DNA from: Actinokineospora inagensis DSM 44258
GTDB lineage: Bacteria > Actinomycetota > Actinomycetes > Mycobacteriales > Pseudonocardiaceae
Direction of reading: 5' to 3'
Length of the DNA: 64,000 bases
NCBI RefSeq assembly: GCF_000482865.1
Contig: NZ_KI519517.1
Location: forward strand, 288,187 to 352,186
The translations under genes and the position numbers were made by a program. Under the pieces are notes generated by a model. It made no database searches and had not been told where the DNA came from. It was given only the letters and a program-made list of their open reading frames with translations. This document shows, in pieces, positions 34,019-42,323 of this stretch; position 1 is the stretch's first letter, and each line of letters begins with the position of its first letter.

Positions 34019-34725
34019 GCGAGCACCTCCACGTCGTCGGACTCCCCGCCGGGGAGCAGGAGTTCGCTGCCGACCGGCAGCACCATCGGGTCGTCGATGC
34101 CGTTGGCCTCGGCGATCACCCGCCACCGGGTCGCGTCCCCGTACTCCCGCCACGCCAACTGCGGCAGGCTGTCCCCGGCCACCACCCGGTGCGAGCGGCG
34201 CGTCTCCGGCGACCCGGAGGTCGGGTTCTGGCCCGCCGTGGCCGCGCTGGCCTCCTCAATGGACAGAGCGCACTTGGCCCGCAGCGGGGTGCCGTCCACA
34301 TCGAACAGGGCGTAGTCCACCGACAGGTTCGTCAGCACCCCGTCGAACGACGTCGTCGACGCCGTGCCCCACTCGAACCGCACCCACGGGCTGGCGGGTT
34401 TCTTCCGGTTCAGGCTCTGCTTGGTCGGCACGCACGCCCGCAACAGCGTCTCCACCCGCTCCTCCACCGAGTCGTCGTGGGTGGCGGTGGCGTCGAGGAA
34501 GATCTCCACGGACAACGTGCGCGGTCCACTTCCGACGAACTCCGGCAGCGACGTGCTCCGCGCCATCCTGGACGGCTTGCGCCGCCACTCGATGCTCTTG
34601 GCCAGCGACAACGTGTTCGGGTTGAACTGGAACCGCACGCTGTCGATCCGGCCGCCCGGCGCGGCACCGACCCGCGCGGGCGGCTCCAAGACCACCAACC
34701 GGGCCCTGGCCAGGCTCTGCGCCAT
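34015..34725 (-). CDS. LysM-containing tube-initiator/baseplate protein (Afp7-type)
   Basis: 236 residues from ATG 34725, preceded by AAGGACC. The N-terminal FQFNPNTLSLAKSIEWRRKPS motif and the LFLD-type strand SVEIFLDAT are typical of the contractile-tail protein family that bridges spike and inner tube. A C-terminal LysM-like module (HRVVAGDSLPQLAWREYGDATRWRVIAEANGIDDP) ends the protein. In T4/eCIS particles the LysM protein stabilises the hub. It lies between tube and spike genes, as in other eCIS. Confidence 0.93.
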   Translation of the reverse strand: MAQSLARARLVVLEPPARVGAAPGGRIDSVRFQFNPNTLSLAKSIEWRRKPSRMARSTSLPEFVGSGPRTLSVEIFLDATATHDDSVEERVETLLRACVPTKQSLNRKKPASPWVRFEWGTASTTSFDGVLTNLSVDYALFDVDGTPLRAKCALSIEEASAATAGQNPTSGSPETRRSHRVVAGDSLPQLAWREYGDATRWRVIAEANGIDDPMVLPVGSELLLPGGESDDVEVLA

Positions 34726-34738
34726 GTTCGGTCCTTTC

Positions 34739-35161
34739 TCAGGAGGCCAGCAGGCCCTCGTGCGCGAACTCCAGCGTTTCCTTCGCCGCCTGCGAGTCGG
34801 CCGGGTCGAACGACGGCCCGTCCCACCGCACCGGCACGATGCCCTGCACCTGCCACCGCATGATCGGTGTCCCGTCCGGCGCCAGCGCCACGATCTCGCC
34901 GCTCTTGCGCTCCACCCGGCGCACCACCTCGTTGAGCCAGCGCACCACCTTCGCCGAGTCCGCCGTCACCGGCCGGGTCATGGTGATGTTCGACCAGGTG
35001 ATCCGGGACGGCAGTTGCCAGGTGAACCCGTTGTTGCCGCCCTCGGTGAACTGCTCCACCTCCATCTGCGCGCCGAGCCCCTGGCAGGTGTGGAACTCGC
35101 CGAGGTCGTTGCCGCCGATGGTGAGCTGGAAGAACACGGAAGAAGCGAAGACGTCGGTCAT
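34739..35161 (-). CDS. eCIS inner-tube protein (gp19-like; first copy)
   Basis: 140 residues from ATG 35161. VFFQLTIGGNDLGEFHTCQGLGAQMEVEQFTEGGNN and ITWSNITMTRPVTADSAKVVRWLNEVV are typical of the T4-like tail tube family. The C-terminus ends in a WDGPSFD-type loop and a LEFAHEGLL strand. By position next to LysM it corresponds to the tube-initiator-type subunit (Afp5-like) rather than the main tube protein, which is probably the copy at 38529. Gap to the LysM gene is 13 bp. Confidence 0.9.
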   Translation of the reverse strand: MTDVFASSVFFQLTIGGNDLGEFHTCQGLGAQMEVEQFTEGGNNGFTWQLPSRITWSNITMTRPVTADSAKVVRWLNEVVRRVERKSGEIVALAPDGTPIMRWQVQGIVPVRWDGPSFDPADSQAAKETLEFAHEGLLAS

Positions 35162-35170
35162 GGGTCCCTC

Positions 35171-37912
35171 TCAGCGGCGGTGGTCGTTGCGGCGCCCGGC
35201 CCGCTCCCGGCCGTGCCGGAACTCGGCGCGCAACAGGCGCATCAGCGGGTCGACCAGGTCCCGGGCGAGCTCGTCGAAATCGGACCGGCTCGGCTTCGCG
35301 GGCTTCTCGGCCGGGGCGGACGTGGCCTGGCGCTGCACCGGACGCGGAGCCGGTGCGGCCTTCGGCGCGGCGGTACTGCGCTGGACCGGCGGGGTCTGCG
35401 CGGGCGGCGCGGGCTTCGGCGTGGCGACCGGGTTCCGGCGTACGGCTGGTGTGACCCGCTGGGCGACCTTCGGCGGCACCGGTCGGACGACGGGGTGCGC
35501 CGCATGCTCTGCCCGTGGCGCCGAGACGACCGGCCGCACCTGCGCGCTGTCCCGCCCGAGGGTCGGCTTACCGGCTCGCTGCACGGGAGCCGGGGCCGGG
35601 TGCACCTTCACCACCGGAATCGACCCGACGCTGGACGCCGACGCGCGCGACTTGGTTGGCGCGAGCAGTACCTGCTGCGGTGCCTCGACTCGTATCGCTG
35701 TGGGCTCGGTGCGGTGCGCGGGCACGATTGGAGCGCCTAAGACAGGAGCGGTCGAGGCCACCGCCCGCGACACCACAGTTGGGCCGCTGGGCAAGGGGGA
35801 GGTGACCGGAGTCGTCGCCCGAGGAGTGGACACTGTCGGGGCGCTCAAAAGATCGGGCTTGGGTGCGACCACGGCGCGCGACACGGGGATCGACCTGTCC
35901 GGGCTGGGCGCGGCAGGTGCGGTGGCCGGGGCGCCCAGTACCGGGGTGAGCCTGGTCGGTTCGGGTGGCGTGACCGGCTTGCCGGGAGTGGGTGCACCTG
36001 GTGTGGAGACGACCGGTGCTGGACTCGATCCGCGAGGTGTTGACGTGGTTGGGGCACCTCGCACGGGAGCCATCGGGCTGGGCTGGGGTGCGGTAGGTGA
36101 GACCACAGCGCGCGACACGGAGACCGGCCTGTTGTGCGTGATCGGTGCTGGAGTCGATCCACGAGGTGCCGAGGTGTCCTGTGCGGGAGCCAACCGGCCG
36201 GGCTGGGGTACGGCCAAGGCGCGCGACACCGGGATCGGCTTGTCGGGAGCAACCGGTGCGTGAGGTGTCGAGACCGCCGGGGCGCCCCGCGCAGAAGTCA
36301 ACCGAGTGGGCTGAGGTGCGGCGGGTGCGGCCACCGGGATCGACTTGTCAGGAGCGACTGGTGCTGGAGTCGAAGCGTGAGGCTTAGCGGTGGCGCCCTG
36401 CGCAGGAGTCAACCGAGTGGGCTGGGGCGCGGCGGGTGGGGCCACGGGGATCGGCTTGTCAGGGGTGACTGGTGTTGGAGTCGATGCGTGAGGCGTTGGG
36501 CTGTTCTGCGCGGGAGTCAACCGGCCGGGCTGGGGTACGGCCAGGGCACGCGACACGGGGATCGGCTTGTCGAGAGTGACCGGTGCTGGAATTGATGCGT
36601 GCGGCGCCGGGGTGACCCGCGCGGGAGTCAATCGGGTGGGTTGGGGCGCGGTTACGGGGATTGGTTTGTCGGGGGTGACTGGTGTTGGAGTCGATCCACG
36701 AGGTGCCGAGGTGTCCTGCGTGGGAGCCGACCGGGGGAGCTGGGGTGCGGTCGGGGCCACCACGGGGATCGACTCGGTGAGGGTGGGTGCACCTGGTGTG
36801 GAAACGACCGGTGTGGGGACAATGGGGGCGCCCAACACGGGAGCCGACCGAGTGGGCTCGGGCCTGGTGGGCGAGGCCACGGCCCGTGACACGGTGATCG
36901 GTGCTGGAGTCGATGGGCGAGAGGTGGCGCCCTGCGCAGGAGTCGACTCGCCGGGCTGAGGTGGGGAAGGCGAGGAGACGACCGGTGCCGGAGCTGATCG
37001 GTCGGGCTTGGGCGCGGTGGGCAGGGCCACGGCGATCGGCTTGGTGGGGGTAGGGGTGACTGGTGCCGGTGTCGAGATGAGTGGAGCACCCAACACGGGA
37101 GTCGACTTGCCGGATGTGGGTGCCGGAGTCGGATTGTCGGGGGAAGAGAAGACCGGCGCACCGAGCATCGGTGTCGACACACGAGCAGGGGCGGGGCTGC
37201 TGGTCGGTGCTCGCCTGACCGGAGTGGAGGACACCGCAGGAGCGCCCGGCACGGGCTTCGCAGGCGGAGAGGACGCGGCCGGGGCACGCAGCACTGTGGT
37301 CGGCGTGGCGGGGGAGGCCACGACACGTGGCTCGGGGGTCGACTCACCGCGCACCGGCGCCGGATCGCCCAACATAGGAGCAGACTCGTCGGGAGCGATC
37401 ACCGGTAGTGCAGTCGTTGAGCCGTTGGATACGGCGGTCACGATCGGCGCCGGGGGAGTGGCCGATACGACCGGCGTCCCCGAGTTGGGCGTGCTGTGCA
37501 CAGCGAGAGCGGGTGCCCGCTGCACCACCGGTTCGGTGCGTGGCCCCGACTCGACCTTCCGGCTGATCACCGGACTGGCAGGCGACGGCTCAGCCCCGCT
37601 CACCTGAGCATCGACCGGTGCCCCGACCGCCAGCAGCAACGGTCCACGCGGAGCCGACTCCACCCCCGGCGCCCGCAGCACCCCGTGTGCCACCCCCGCA
37701 GGGGCCGACGCCGATGTCGAGTGGGACATGCCGCCCATCAGGGACGGGTTGTGCCACGAGGCCAGGGTGGAGCGGAAGGCGACCCCGTCCGAGACGGACA
37801 CGCCTTCCCGCGCCGTGGTGGGGGTGAGCGGTGGCAGCGCCCGCCAGCCGCCGTCCCAGGCCGGGCGGTCGGCTGCCCGCTTCGGCTTGCGGAAACGGTC
37901 CAAGATGGACAT
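35171..37912 (-). CDS. 913-residue Pro/Thr/Ala-rich repeat protein of the eCIS cluster
   Basis: 913 residues from ATG 37912. The N-terminal ~100 residues look folded and conserved (SILDRFRKPKRAADRPAWDGGWRALPPLTP and LASWHNPSLMGG). Residues ~100-780 are low-complexity with ~30-residue repeats of the type PVTPDKPIPV, followed by QPTRLTPAQ. The last ~40 residues form a basic helix (DFDELARDLVDPLMRLLRAEFRHGRERAGRR), a motif I recognise from tail-cluster proteins of actinomycetes. There is no signal peptide or membrane segment. It could be a disordered scaffold, a tape-measure-like or a lumen protein; function unknown. Repeat-rich DNA makes length variation between strains likely. Confidence 0.7.
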   Translation of the reverse strand: MSILDRFRKPKRAADRPAWDGGWRALPPLTPTTAREGVSVSDGVAFRSTLASWHNPSLMGGMSHSTSASAPAGVAHGVLRAPGVESAPRGPLLLAVGAPVDAQVSGAEPSPASPVISRKVESGPRTEPVVQRAPALAVHSTPNSGTPVVSATPPAPIVTAVSNGSTTALPVIAPDESAPMLGDPAPVRGESTPEPRVVASPATPTTVLRAPAASSPPAKPVPGAPAVSSTPVRRAPTSSPAPARVSTPMLGAPVFSSPDNPTPAPTSGKSTPVLGAPLISTPAPVTPTPTKPIAVALPTAPKPDRSAPAPVVSSPSPPQPGESTPAQGATSRPSTPAPITVSRAVASPTRPEPTRSAPVLGAPIVPTPVVSTPGAPTLTESIPVVAPTAPQLPRSAPTQDTSAPRGSTPTPVTPDKPIPVTAPQPTRLTPARVTPAPHASIPAPVTLDKPIPVSRALAVPQPGRLTPAQNSPTPHASTPTPVTPDKPIPVAPPAAPQPTRLTPAQGATAKPHASTPAPVAPDKSIPVAAPAAPQPTRLTSARGAPAVSTPHAPVAPDKPIPVSRALAVPQPGRLAPAQDTSAPRGSTPAPITHNRPVSVSRAVVSPTAPQPSPMAPVRGAPTTSTPRGSSPAPVVSTPGAPTPGKPVTPPEPTRLTPVLGAPATAPAAPSPDRSIPVSRAVVAPKPDLLSAPTVSTPRATTPVTSPLPSGPTVVSRAVASTAPVLGAPIVPAHRTEPTAIRVEAPQQVLLAPTKSRASASSVGSIPVVKVHPAPAPVQRAGKPTLGRDSAQVRPVVSAPRAEHAAHPVVRPVPPKVAQRVTPAVRRNPVATPKPAPPAQTPPVQRSTAAPKAAPAPRPVQRQATSAPAEKPAKPSRSDFDELARDLVDPLMRLLRAEFRHGRERAGRRNDHRR

Positions 37913-37918
37913 TGAACC

Positions 37919-38077
37919 TCACCCCCCGTCGTTGATCCTGGTGTTGATCCGGCTGATCTCCCGCACCCACCTGGCGCGCTCGTCGTGCGGCAGGTCGAGG
38001 ATTTCCTCGCGCGGCCAGTGGAAGTGGTACGCCACGTACGCGACCTCCTCGAGCAGCCGGTCGGGCGCGTACGTCAC
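37919..38077 (-). CDS. Small conserved eCIS protein (DUF6760-like)
   Basis: 52 residues from GTG 38077, overlapping the upstream gene by GTGA. The core TYAPDRLLEEVAYVAYHFHWPREEILDLPHDER and the ending WVREISRINTRIND match the small DUF6760-type proteins found after the tube genes of actinobacterial eCIS clusters. It resembles a phage tail-assembly gpE/GpG-T-like product in size and position (short, acidic-helical, contains a HW-P motif). Likely an assembly factor. It is too short for ordinary gene callers to score well, but coupling on both sides supports it. Confidence 0.75.
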   Translation of the reverse strand: MTYAPDRLLEEVAYVAYHFHWPREEILDLPHDERARWVREISRINTRINDGG

Positions 38078-38532
38078 GATTCCCCCAGGCGCCCACCTGC
38101 CAGGTCGACGTCGAAGGTGGTGCCGCAGGACGGGCAGGACACGCCCGCCCTCGTGTGGCCCTCGCTGTTGATCCGGCGGTAGAAGTCCTGCAGGAACGCG
38201 ATGTCGGTGGCGTACATCTGCTCCACCACACCGGCGTGCACCTCGGACACCCCACCCAGCTCGGTGATCACCTGGCTGAGCAGCACGACGCTGAGGTACG
38301 CCGGGTTCTCCTTGACCCGCAGGTCGATCAGCGGCCGCAGCTCGTCGCGAGCGGTGGCCAGGCGCATCCGGCCGGTGCGGTGCGTGGTGCCGTTCTGGTC
38401 GACGTAGCCGCGGGGCAGCTCGAAGGCGAACTCGGTGTGCGCCGGCTCGGGCTGCGCCGACCGCGCCTTGCTCTTGCGACCGACCTCGACCAGTTCGTCG
38501 AGGTTGTCCAGGCTGATCGTGCGGCGCCTCAT
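38074..38532 (-). CDS. Tail-assembly chaperone-like protein with CxxC motif
   Basis: 152 residues from ATG 38532, overlapping the tube gene by 4 bp. The segments TEFAFELPRGYVDQNGTTHRTGRMRLATARDELRPLIDLRV and YLSVVLLSQVITELGG are characteristic of a conserved tail-cluster protein. It sits between tube and tape-measure-like genes and is related in position to tail-assembly chaperones. A single CPSCG near the C-terminus may bind metal with a partner. Its role in tube/baseplate assembly is inferred from position. Confidence 0.75.
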   Translation of the reverse strand: MRRRTISLDNLDELVEVGRKSKARSAQPEPAHTEFAFELPRGYVDQNGTTHRTGRMRLATARDELRPLIDLRVKENPAYLSVVLLSQVITELGGVSEVHAGVVEQMYATDIAFLQDFYRRINSEGHTRAGVSCPSCGTTFDVDLAGGRLGES

Positions 38533-38969
38533 TCGACCTCGATGTCCTCGAAGGTGATGGTGACCTTCTCCGTCGCGCCGGTCGACTCACCGGCCTTGAG
38601 CGAGGGGCCCTCCCACTTGCTGGCCCAGCCGTTCATCAACTGCATTCGGCGGACCGTGTTGCCCTCGCTGTCCTTGACCTCGATGGTGATGTTCTGCCGC
38701 GCCGAGTTGACCGCGCCCTTGTTCAGGGTCTCCTTGAGCCACTTGGTGAACTCGCTGCTCTGGTCCAGCCCGCGGGTCAGCACGATCTCGCCGCCCTTGC
38801 GCGCGCCGGGCTGCTTGCGCAGCAGCGGCTTGCCCTGCGGGGTCACCTGGGACACCACGACGACGTCCTCCTCGACGGTCAGGCCGCTCACCTCCTGCAG
38901 CGACTCGACCTCGTACCCACCGAGCTGCACCCCGAAGATGTGCGTGGAAAGCGCGTCGCCCTCTGCCAT
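38529..38969 (-). CDS. eCIS inner-tube protein (gp19-like; main tube candidate)
   Basis: 146 residues from ATG 38969. ALSTHIFGVQLGGYEVESLQEVSGLTVEEDVVVVSQVTPQGKPLLRKQPGARKGGEIVLTRG is the tube-family pattern; QSSEFTKWLKETLN and a C-terminal ATEKVTITFEDIEVE follow. It lies 29 bp after the sheath stop, the usual place for the Afp1-like main tube subunit. It differs clearly from the second tube protein (34739-35161), so the particle uses two tube-type subunits. Confidence 0.92.
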   Translation of the reverse strand: MAEGDALSTHIFGVQLGGYEVESLQEVSGLTVEEDVVVVSQVTPQGKPLLRKQPGARKGGEIVLTRGLDQSSEFTKWLKETLNKGAVNSARQNITIEVKDSEGNTVRRMQLMNGWASKWEGPSLKAGESTGATEKVTITFEDIEVE

Positions 38970-38998
38970 GGCCTACCTCTCCTCAGATCCCTGGACCG

Positions 38999-40513
38999 TT
39001 ATTCGCTGACGAGGCTGGTGCTGTCGGAGTACTGCGCCAGCCGGAACACCACGAACTCGGCTGGCTTGACCGGTGCCACGCCGATCTCGCAGACGACCTG
39101 CCCGAGGTCGATGGACTCCTGGGGGTTGTTGTCCCGGTCGCACTTGACGTAGAACGCCTCGTCCGCGGTGCGGCCGAACAGCGCCCCCTGGCGCCACTGC
39201 TCGGTGAGGAAGGCGGTGATGTTGCGCCGGATGCTCGACCACAGCCGGTCGTCGTTGGGCTCGAACACCACCCACTGGGTGCCGATCAGGATCGACTCCT
39301 CCAGGTAGTTGAACAGCCTGCGCACGTTCAGGTACCGCCACGCCGGGTCGGAGGACAGCGTCCGCGCGCCCCACACCCGGATGCCGCGGCCGGGGAAGGC
39401 GCGCACGCAGTTGACGCCGATCGGGTTGAGCAGGTCCTGCTCGCCCTTGCTCAGCCCCAGTTCCAGGTCGACCGCGCCGCGGATGACCTCGTTGGCCGGT
39501 GCCTTGTGCACACCGCGTTCGACGTCGTTGCGCGCCCAGACGCCCGCGATGTGGCCGGACGGCGGGACGATCGAGTTGCGGCCCGCGGCCGGGTCGAACA
39601 CCTTGATCCACGGGTAGTACAGGGCGGCGTGCTTGGAGTCGTAGCCCGCGGTGTCCTGCCGCCAGTCGCGCACCTGCTGGGCGTTGAGGCCGGGCGGGGT
39701 GTCCAGCACGGCGACCCGGTCGCCCATCTGCTCGCAGTGCGAGATGATCGCCAACTGCACGGTCTTGACGCCTTCGAGGTCGATCGCGCCGCGCTGGTAG
39801 GCGCCCATCAGATCGGGGACGGCGACCATGGTGACCTCGTCGACCGCCTCCAGGCCGCCGAACCCGGTGCGCGCCTCGGCGTCGCCGATGTACTCGGACG
39901 CGTTGACCGGGGCCGACTCGGCGGGCTTGTCCGCGGTGGCCAGGGTGACCGACTGGCGCTCTGGGCGGGCAGGCGCGGTGCCGGACTGCTCGGTCACCGT
40001 GATCAGCTTGGACCGCTCGCTGACCTGGGTGACCACGTAGTTCTTGACGTTCTTGCGGGTCGACACGTCGAACGTCTCGGCGACCTTGCCGCCTTGGCGG
40101 ACCAGCAGCTTGAACCGGTCGTCCGGCGGGTTGTCCCCGTCGGCGTCGGCGATCTCCACCGAGACGTCCGGTCCGGCGTCCGGGCGCGGCGCGACCAAGA
40201 GCCCGCCGAGGGTCACCGGGACCGGCGCGGGCGGGGCGGCGTCCGGCGCCGGGCCGCCCACCCGCACGACGTAGGCGGAGCCGCCGCCGTTGCTGAAGTA
40301 CCCGTACAGCGCGTGCGGCAGGTAGGTGCCCTCGACGAAACCGCCGAACAGTTGCGCGTACTGGTTCCAACTGGTCACCAGGGTCGGTCGGTGGAACGGT
40401 CCCCGCTCGGCGAACCCGACGAAGGCGGCGACCGCCGTGCCCACGCCCTCGATCGGTCGCGCCCCGGACTGGACCTCCTCCACGTACACGCCTGGGGAGA
40501 GGTACTGCGGCAT
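38999..40513 (-). CDS. eCIS contractile sheath protein
   Basis: 504 residues from ATG 40513, chosen because the MPQYLSPGVYVEEV N-terminus is universal in sheath proteins; an upstream in-frame start adds 12 unrelated residues. Other marks are PIEGVGTAVAAFVGFAERGP and, in the C-terminal half, GVNCVRAFPGRGIRVWGARTLS and RYLNVRRLFNYLEESI, then the C-terminal strand for mesh formation. Only one sheath gene is present. The protein polymerises around the tube and contracts to drive injection. Confidence 0.96.
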   Translation of the reverse strand: MPQYLSPGVYVEEVQSGARPIEGVGTAVAAFVGFAERGPFHRPTLVTSWNQYAQLFGGFVEGTYLPHALYGYFSNGGGSAYVVRVGGPAPDAAPPAPVPVTLGGLLVAPRPDAGPDVSVEIADADGDNPPDDRFKLLVRQGGKVAETFDVSTRKNVKNYVVTQVSERSKLITVTEQSGTAPARPERQSVTLATADKPAESAPVNASEYIGDAEARTGFGGLEAVDEVTMVAVPDLMGAYQRGAIDLEGVKTVQLAIISHCEQMGDRVAVLDTPPGLNAQQVRDWRQDTAGYDSKHAALYYPWIKVFDPAAGRNSIVPPSGHIAGVWARNDVERGVHKAPANEVIRGAVDLELGLSKGEQDLLNPIGVNCVRAFPGRGIRVWGARTLSSDPAWRYLNVRRLFNYLEESILIGTQWVVFEPNDDRLWSSIRRNITAFLTEQWRQGALFGRTADEAFYVKCDRDNNPQESIDLGQVVCEIGVAPVKPAEFVVFRLAQYSDSTSLVSE

Positions 40514-40638
40514 GCTCGCTCCTCGTCGTTCAGATCTGTTGTCCCGCACCAGGTTGGCGCGGGGGGCGGTACTTGCGGCAGGTCCGCCGGACTCTGCCGC
40601 GGGGCACCGCGGTTGCCCTGCCGGTCAACCGCGCCGGG

Positions 40639-42297
40639 TCAGCTCCTGGACAGGTCGCCTGCCACCCGGATGCCGAACTGGCGCCACAGGGCGGCGAGGA
40701 CGCGTTCGAGCACCTCCGCCTCGGACAGCGGTTGCTGCCCCTGCGGGAGGTGGCCGTTGACGAAGTCGCGCAGACCCTGGCGGGTGGTGGGGGTCGCGGG
40801 CAGGGTGAACGAGAACGGGCCGGTCGCGCCGCCACCGCCCGCCCCGCGGGCCGGTGGGATCTGGCCGTGGTGCATGTAGGCGCCGCCCTGGTAGTTCGTG
40901 TCGGGCCCGATCGGGGCGCCCGAGCTGATCACGCCCACCGCGTGGCCGCCCGCTTCCTGGCCGACGAACCGCGCCGCGTCCGGTGACCCGGACAGCAGGT
41001 AGACGAACTGGTTGTCGGGTTGCCCGTCGGTGTCGGGCAACCCGATGCCCCGCCCCGCCCCGGGGACCAGGCCCTGGGCGTGGATCGGCGGGATGGCCCG
41101 CCTGCCGGTCAGGTGGGCGTGGATGTCGATCCCGGCGGGCAGGTTCGCGACCGCGCCGAACCGGCCGCGCAGGGCGGACAGGTCCAGGGTCTCGTCGTCG
41201 CTGCTGCTCTCGCCCTGCTGCCCCGGGCGGGTCCGCGCCGGTCCGCCGATGCCCATCGGCTGCGCCGACGACCCCGGGATGCCCATCGGGATGGCGGGGG
41301 TCGCGGCGGGCCGCTGGGGGGCCGACGCGGACTGGATCTCGGCGCGCTCGGTGGCGATCATCTGCACCAGTTGGGCGATGATGGCGCGCTTGTTCTGCGC
41401 CCGCGCGTTGTTGATGCTGATCGTGGTCGCCTGTGCCTGGTTGTTCTGCCAGGCCTGGACGGCCTGCTCCAGCGCGGTGAGGATGTCGCCGCGCTGGGTG
41501 AGCTGGGTGTTGTCCTGGATGGAGATGTAGGCCCGGATGGCGCGGGTGATCGGCGGCCAGAACGACTGCCGCAGGCCCATGCCGCCGGGGTCCTCGCCCA
41601 GCGCGTCGCGGACCGTGTCGGACTGCCGCCAGTCCCTCGGGGACCGCTGGACGGGGGCCGCGTCGTGACTGTGCGCGGCAGGCCCGGCGTGGTCATGTGC
41701 GCTGTGGTCGGGTCCGGCATGGTTGTGTCCACTGTGGTCGGTCGCGGGGGCGCTCATCGCCTTGGTCGCCATGTCCTCGGCTGCCCGTTCGTACTGGTCG
41801 CCGGGGTCGCTGAGGGCAAGGCCGTCGCCCGCCGGGGTCGCCGACACGGGGCCTTGCCGCTGCTGGACGACGTGCCACAGCTCGTGCGCCAGGGTGTGGT
41901 CGTCCCCGCCGCCCCGGCCGAGGACCACGTGTTCGCCGGAGGTGTACGCGCGGGCGCCGATCCGGTCGGCCGAGTCGGCGGCGGCCGAGTCGTTGTGCAC
42001 GCGCACGGAGGAGAAGTCCGCGCCCAGTCGGGACTCCATGTCGGACCGGACACCATTGGCCAGCGGCTGACCCGATCCGCTGAGCACCTCGTGCACCCCG
42101 GTCGACGACTCGTGTGTCTCTTCTTGCTCGACCTGTTCGGCACTGTCCAACAGTTGCGCCACGGCCGCGTTGCCGATCGACCGCTGCAAACCGCGGATCG
42201 CCCGCAGCCCGGAGCTCGCTTCCGCGGGCGCGTTCGTGGACAGGGGTGCCTGCTGCCGCGTGGGCTTGTCCGCCCGGTCCTGCTCGTGTTCGTGCAC
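40639..42297 (-). CDS. DUF4157 (eCIS core-domain) protein with KptA-like ADP-ribosyltransferase C-terminus; candidate effector
   Basis: 552 residues from GTG 42297, preceded by GAGGAGG. Residues ~75-150 are the DUF4157 domain: SVRVHNDSAAADSADRIGARAYTSGEHVVLGRG and the zinc-protease-like HELWH (138-142). A His-rich segment (about 186-216) and a helical region follow. Residues ~390-485 read like a KptA/Tpt1-type ADP-ribosyltransferase fold: IHAQGLVPG, then VYLLSGSPDAARFVGQ, then YMHHGQIPPAR. These match KptA-style QGL.P, VHLS...A..VG and VPP signatures in order. DUF4157 is strongly associated with eCIS cargo, so this is the probable delivered toxin. The KptA assignment is by pattern only; activity unproven. 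Confidence 0.8.
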   Translation of the reverse strand: MHEHEQDRADKPTRQQAPLSTNAPAEASSGLRAIRGLQRSIGNAAVAQLLDSAEQVEQEETHESSTGVHEVLSGSGQPLANGVRSDMESRLGADFSSVRVHNDSAAADSADRIGARAYTSGEHVVLGRGGGDDHTLAHELWHVVQQRQGPVSATPAGDGLALSDPGDQYERAAEDMATKAMSAPATDHSGHNHAGPDHSAHDHAGPAAHSHDAAPVQRSPRDWRQSDTVRDALGEDPGGMGLRQSFWPPITRAIRAYISIQDNTQLTQRGDILTALEQAVQAWQNNQAQATTISINNARAQNKRAIIAQLVQMIATERAEIQSASAPQRPAATPAIPMGIPGSSAQPMGIGGPARTRPGQQGESSSDDETLDLSALRGRFGAVANLPAGIDIHAHLTGRRAIPPIHAQGLVPGAGRGIGLPDTDGQPDNQFVYLLSGSPDAARFVGQEAGGHAVGVISSGAPIGPDTNYQGGAYMHHGQIPPARGAGGGGATGPFSFTLPATPTTRQGLRDFVNGHLPQGQQPLSEAEVLERVLAALWRQFGIRVAGDLSRS

Positions 42298-42323
42298 TGT
42301 GCCTCCTCGGGTGGTCAAGCTGG

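Noticed and set aside
34839..36263. Glycine/alanine/threonine-rich plus-strand frames opposite the tube and 913-residue genes
   Set aside because: They mirror repeat DNA of the minus-strand genes and end abruptly; no conserved motif.
41873..41888. Reading the HELWH motif of the DUF4157 protein as proof of an active secreted zinc protease
   Set aside because: HExxH is typical of the DUF4157 family, but catalytic activity is not established for it, and the protein has no signal peptide.
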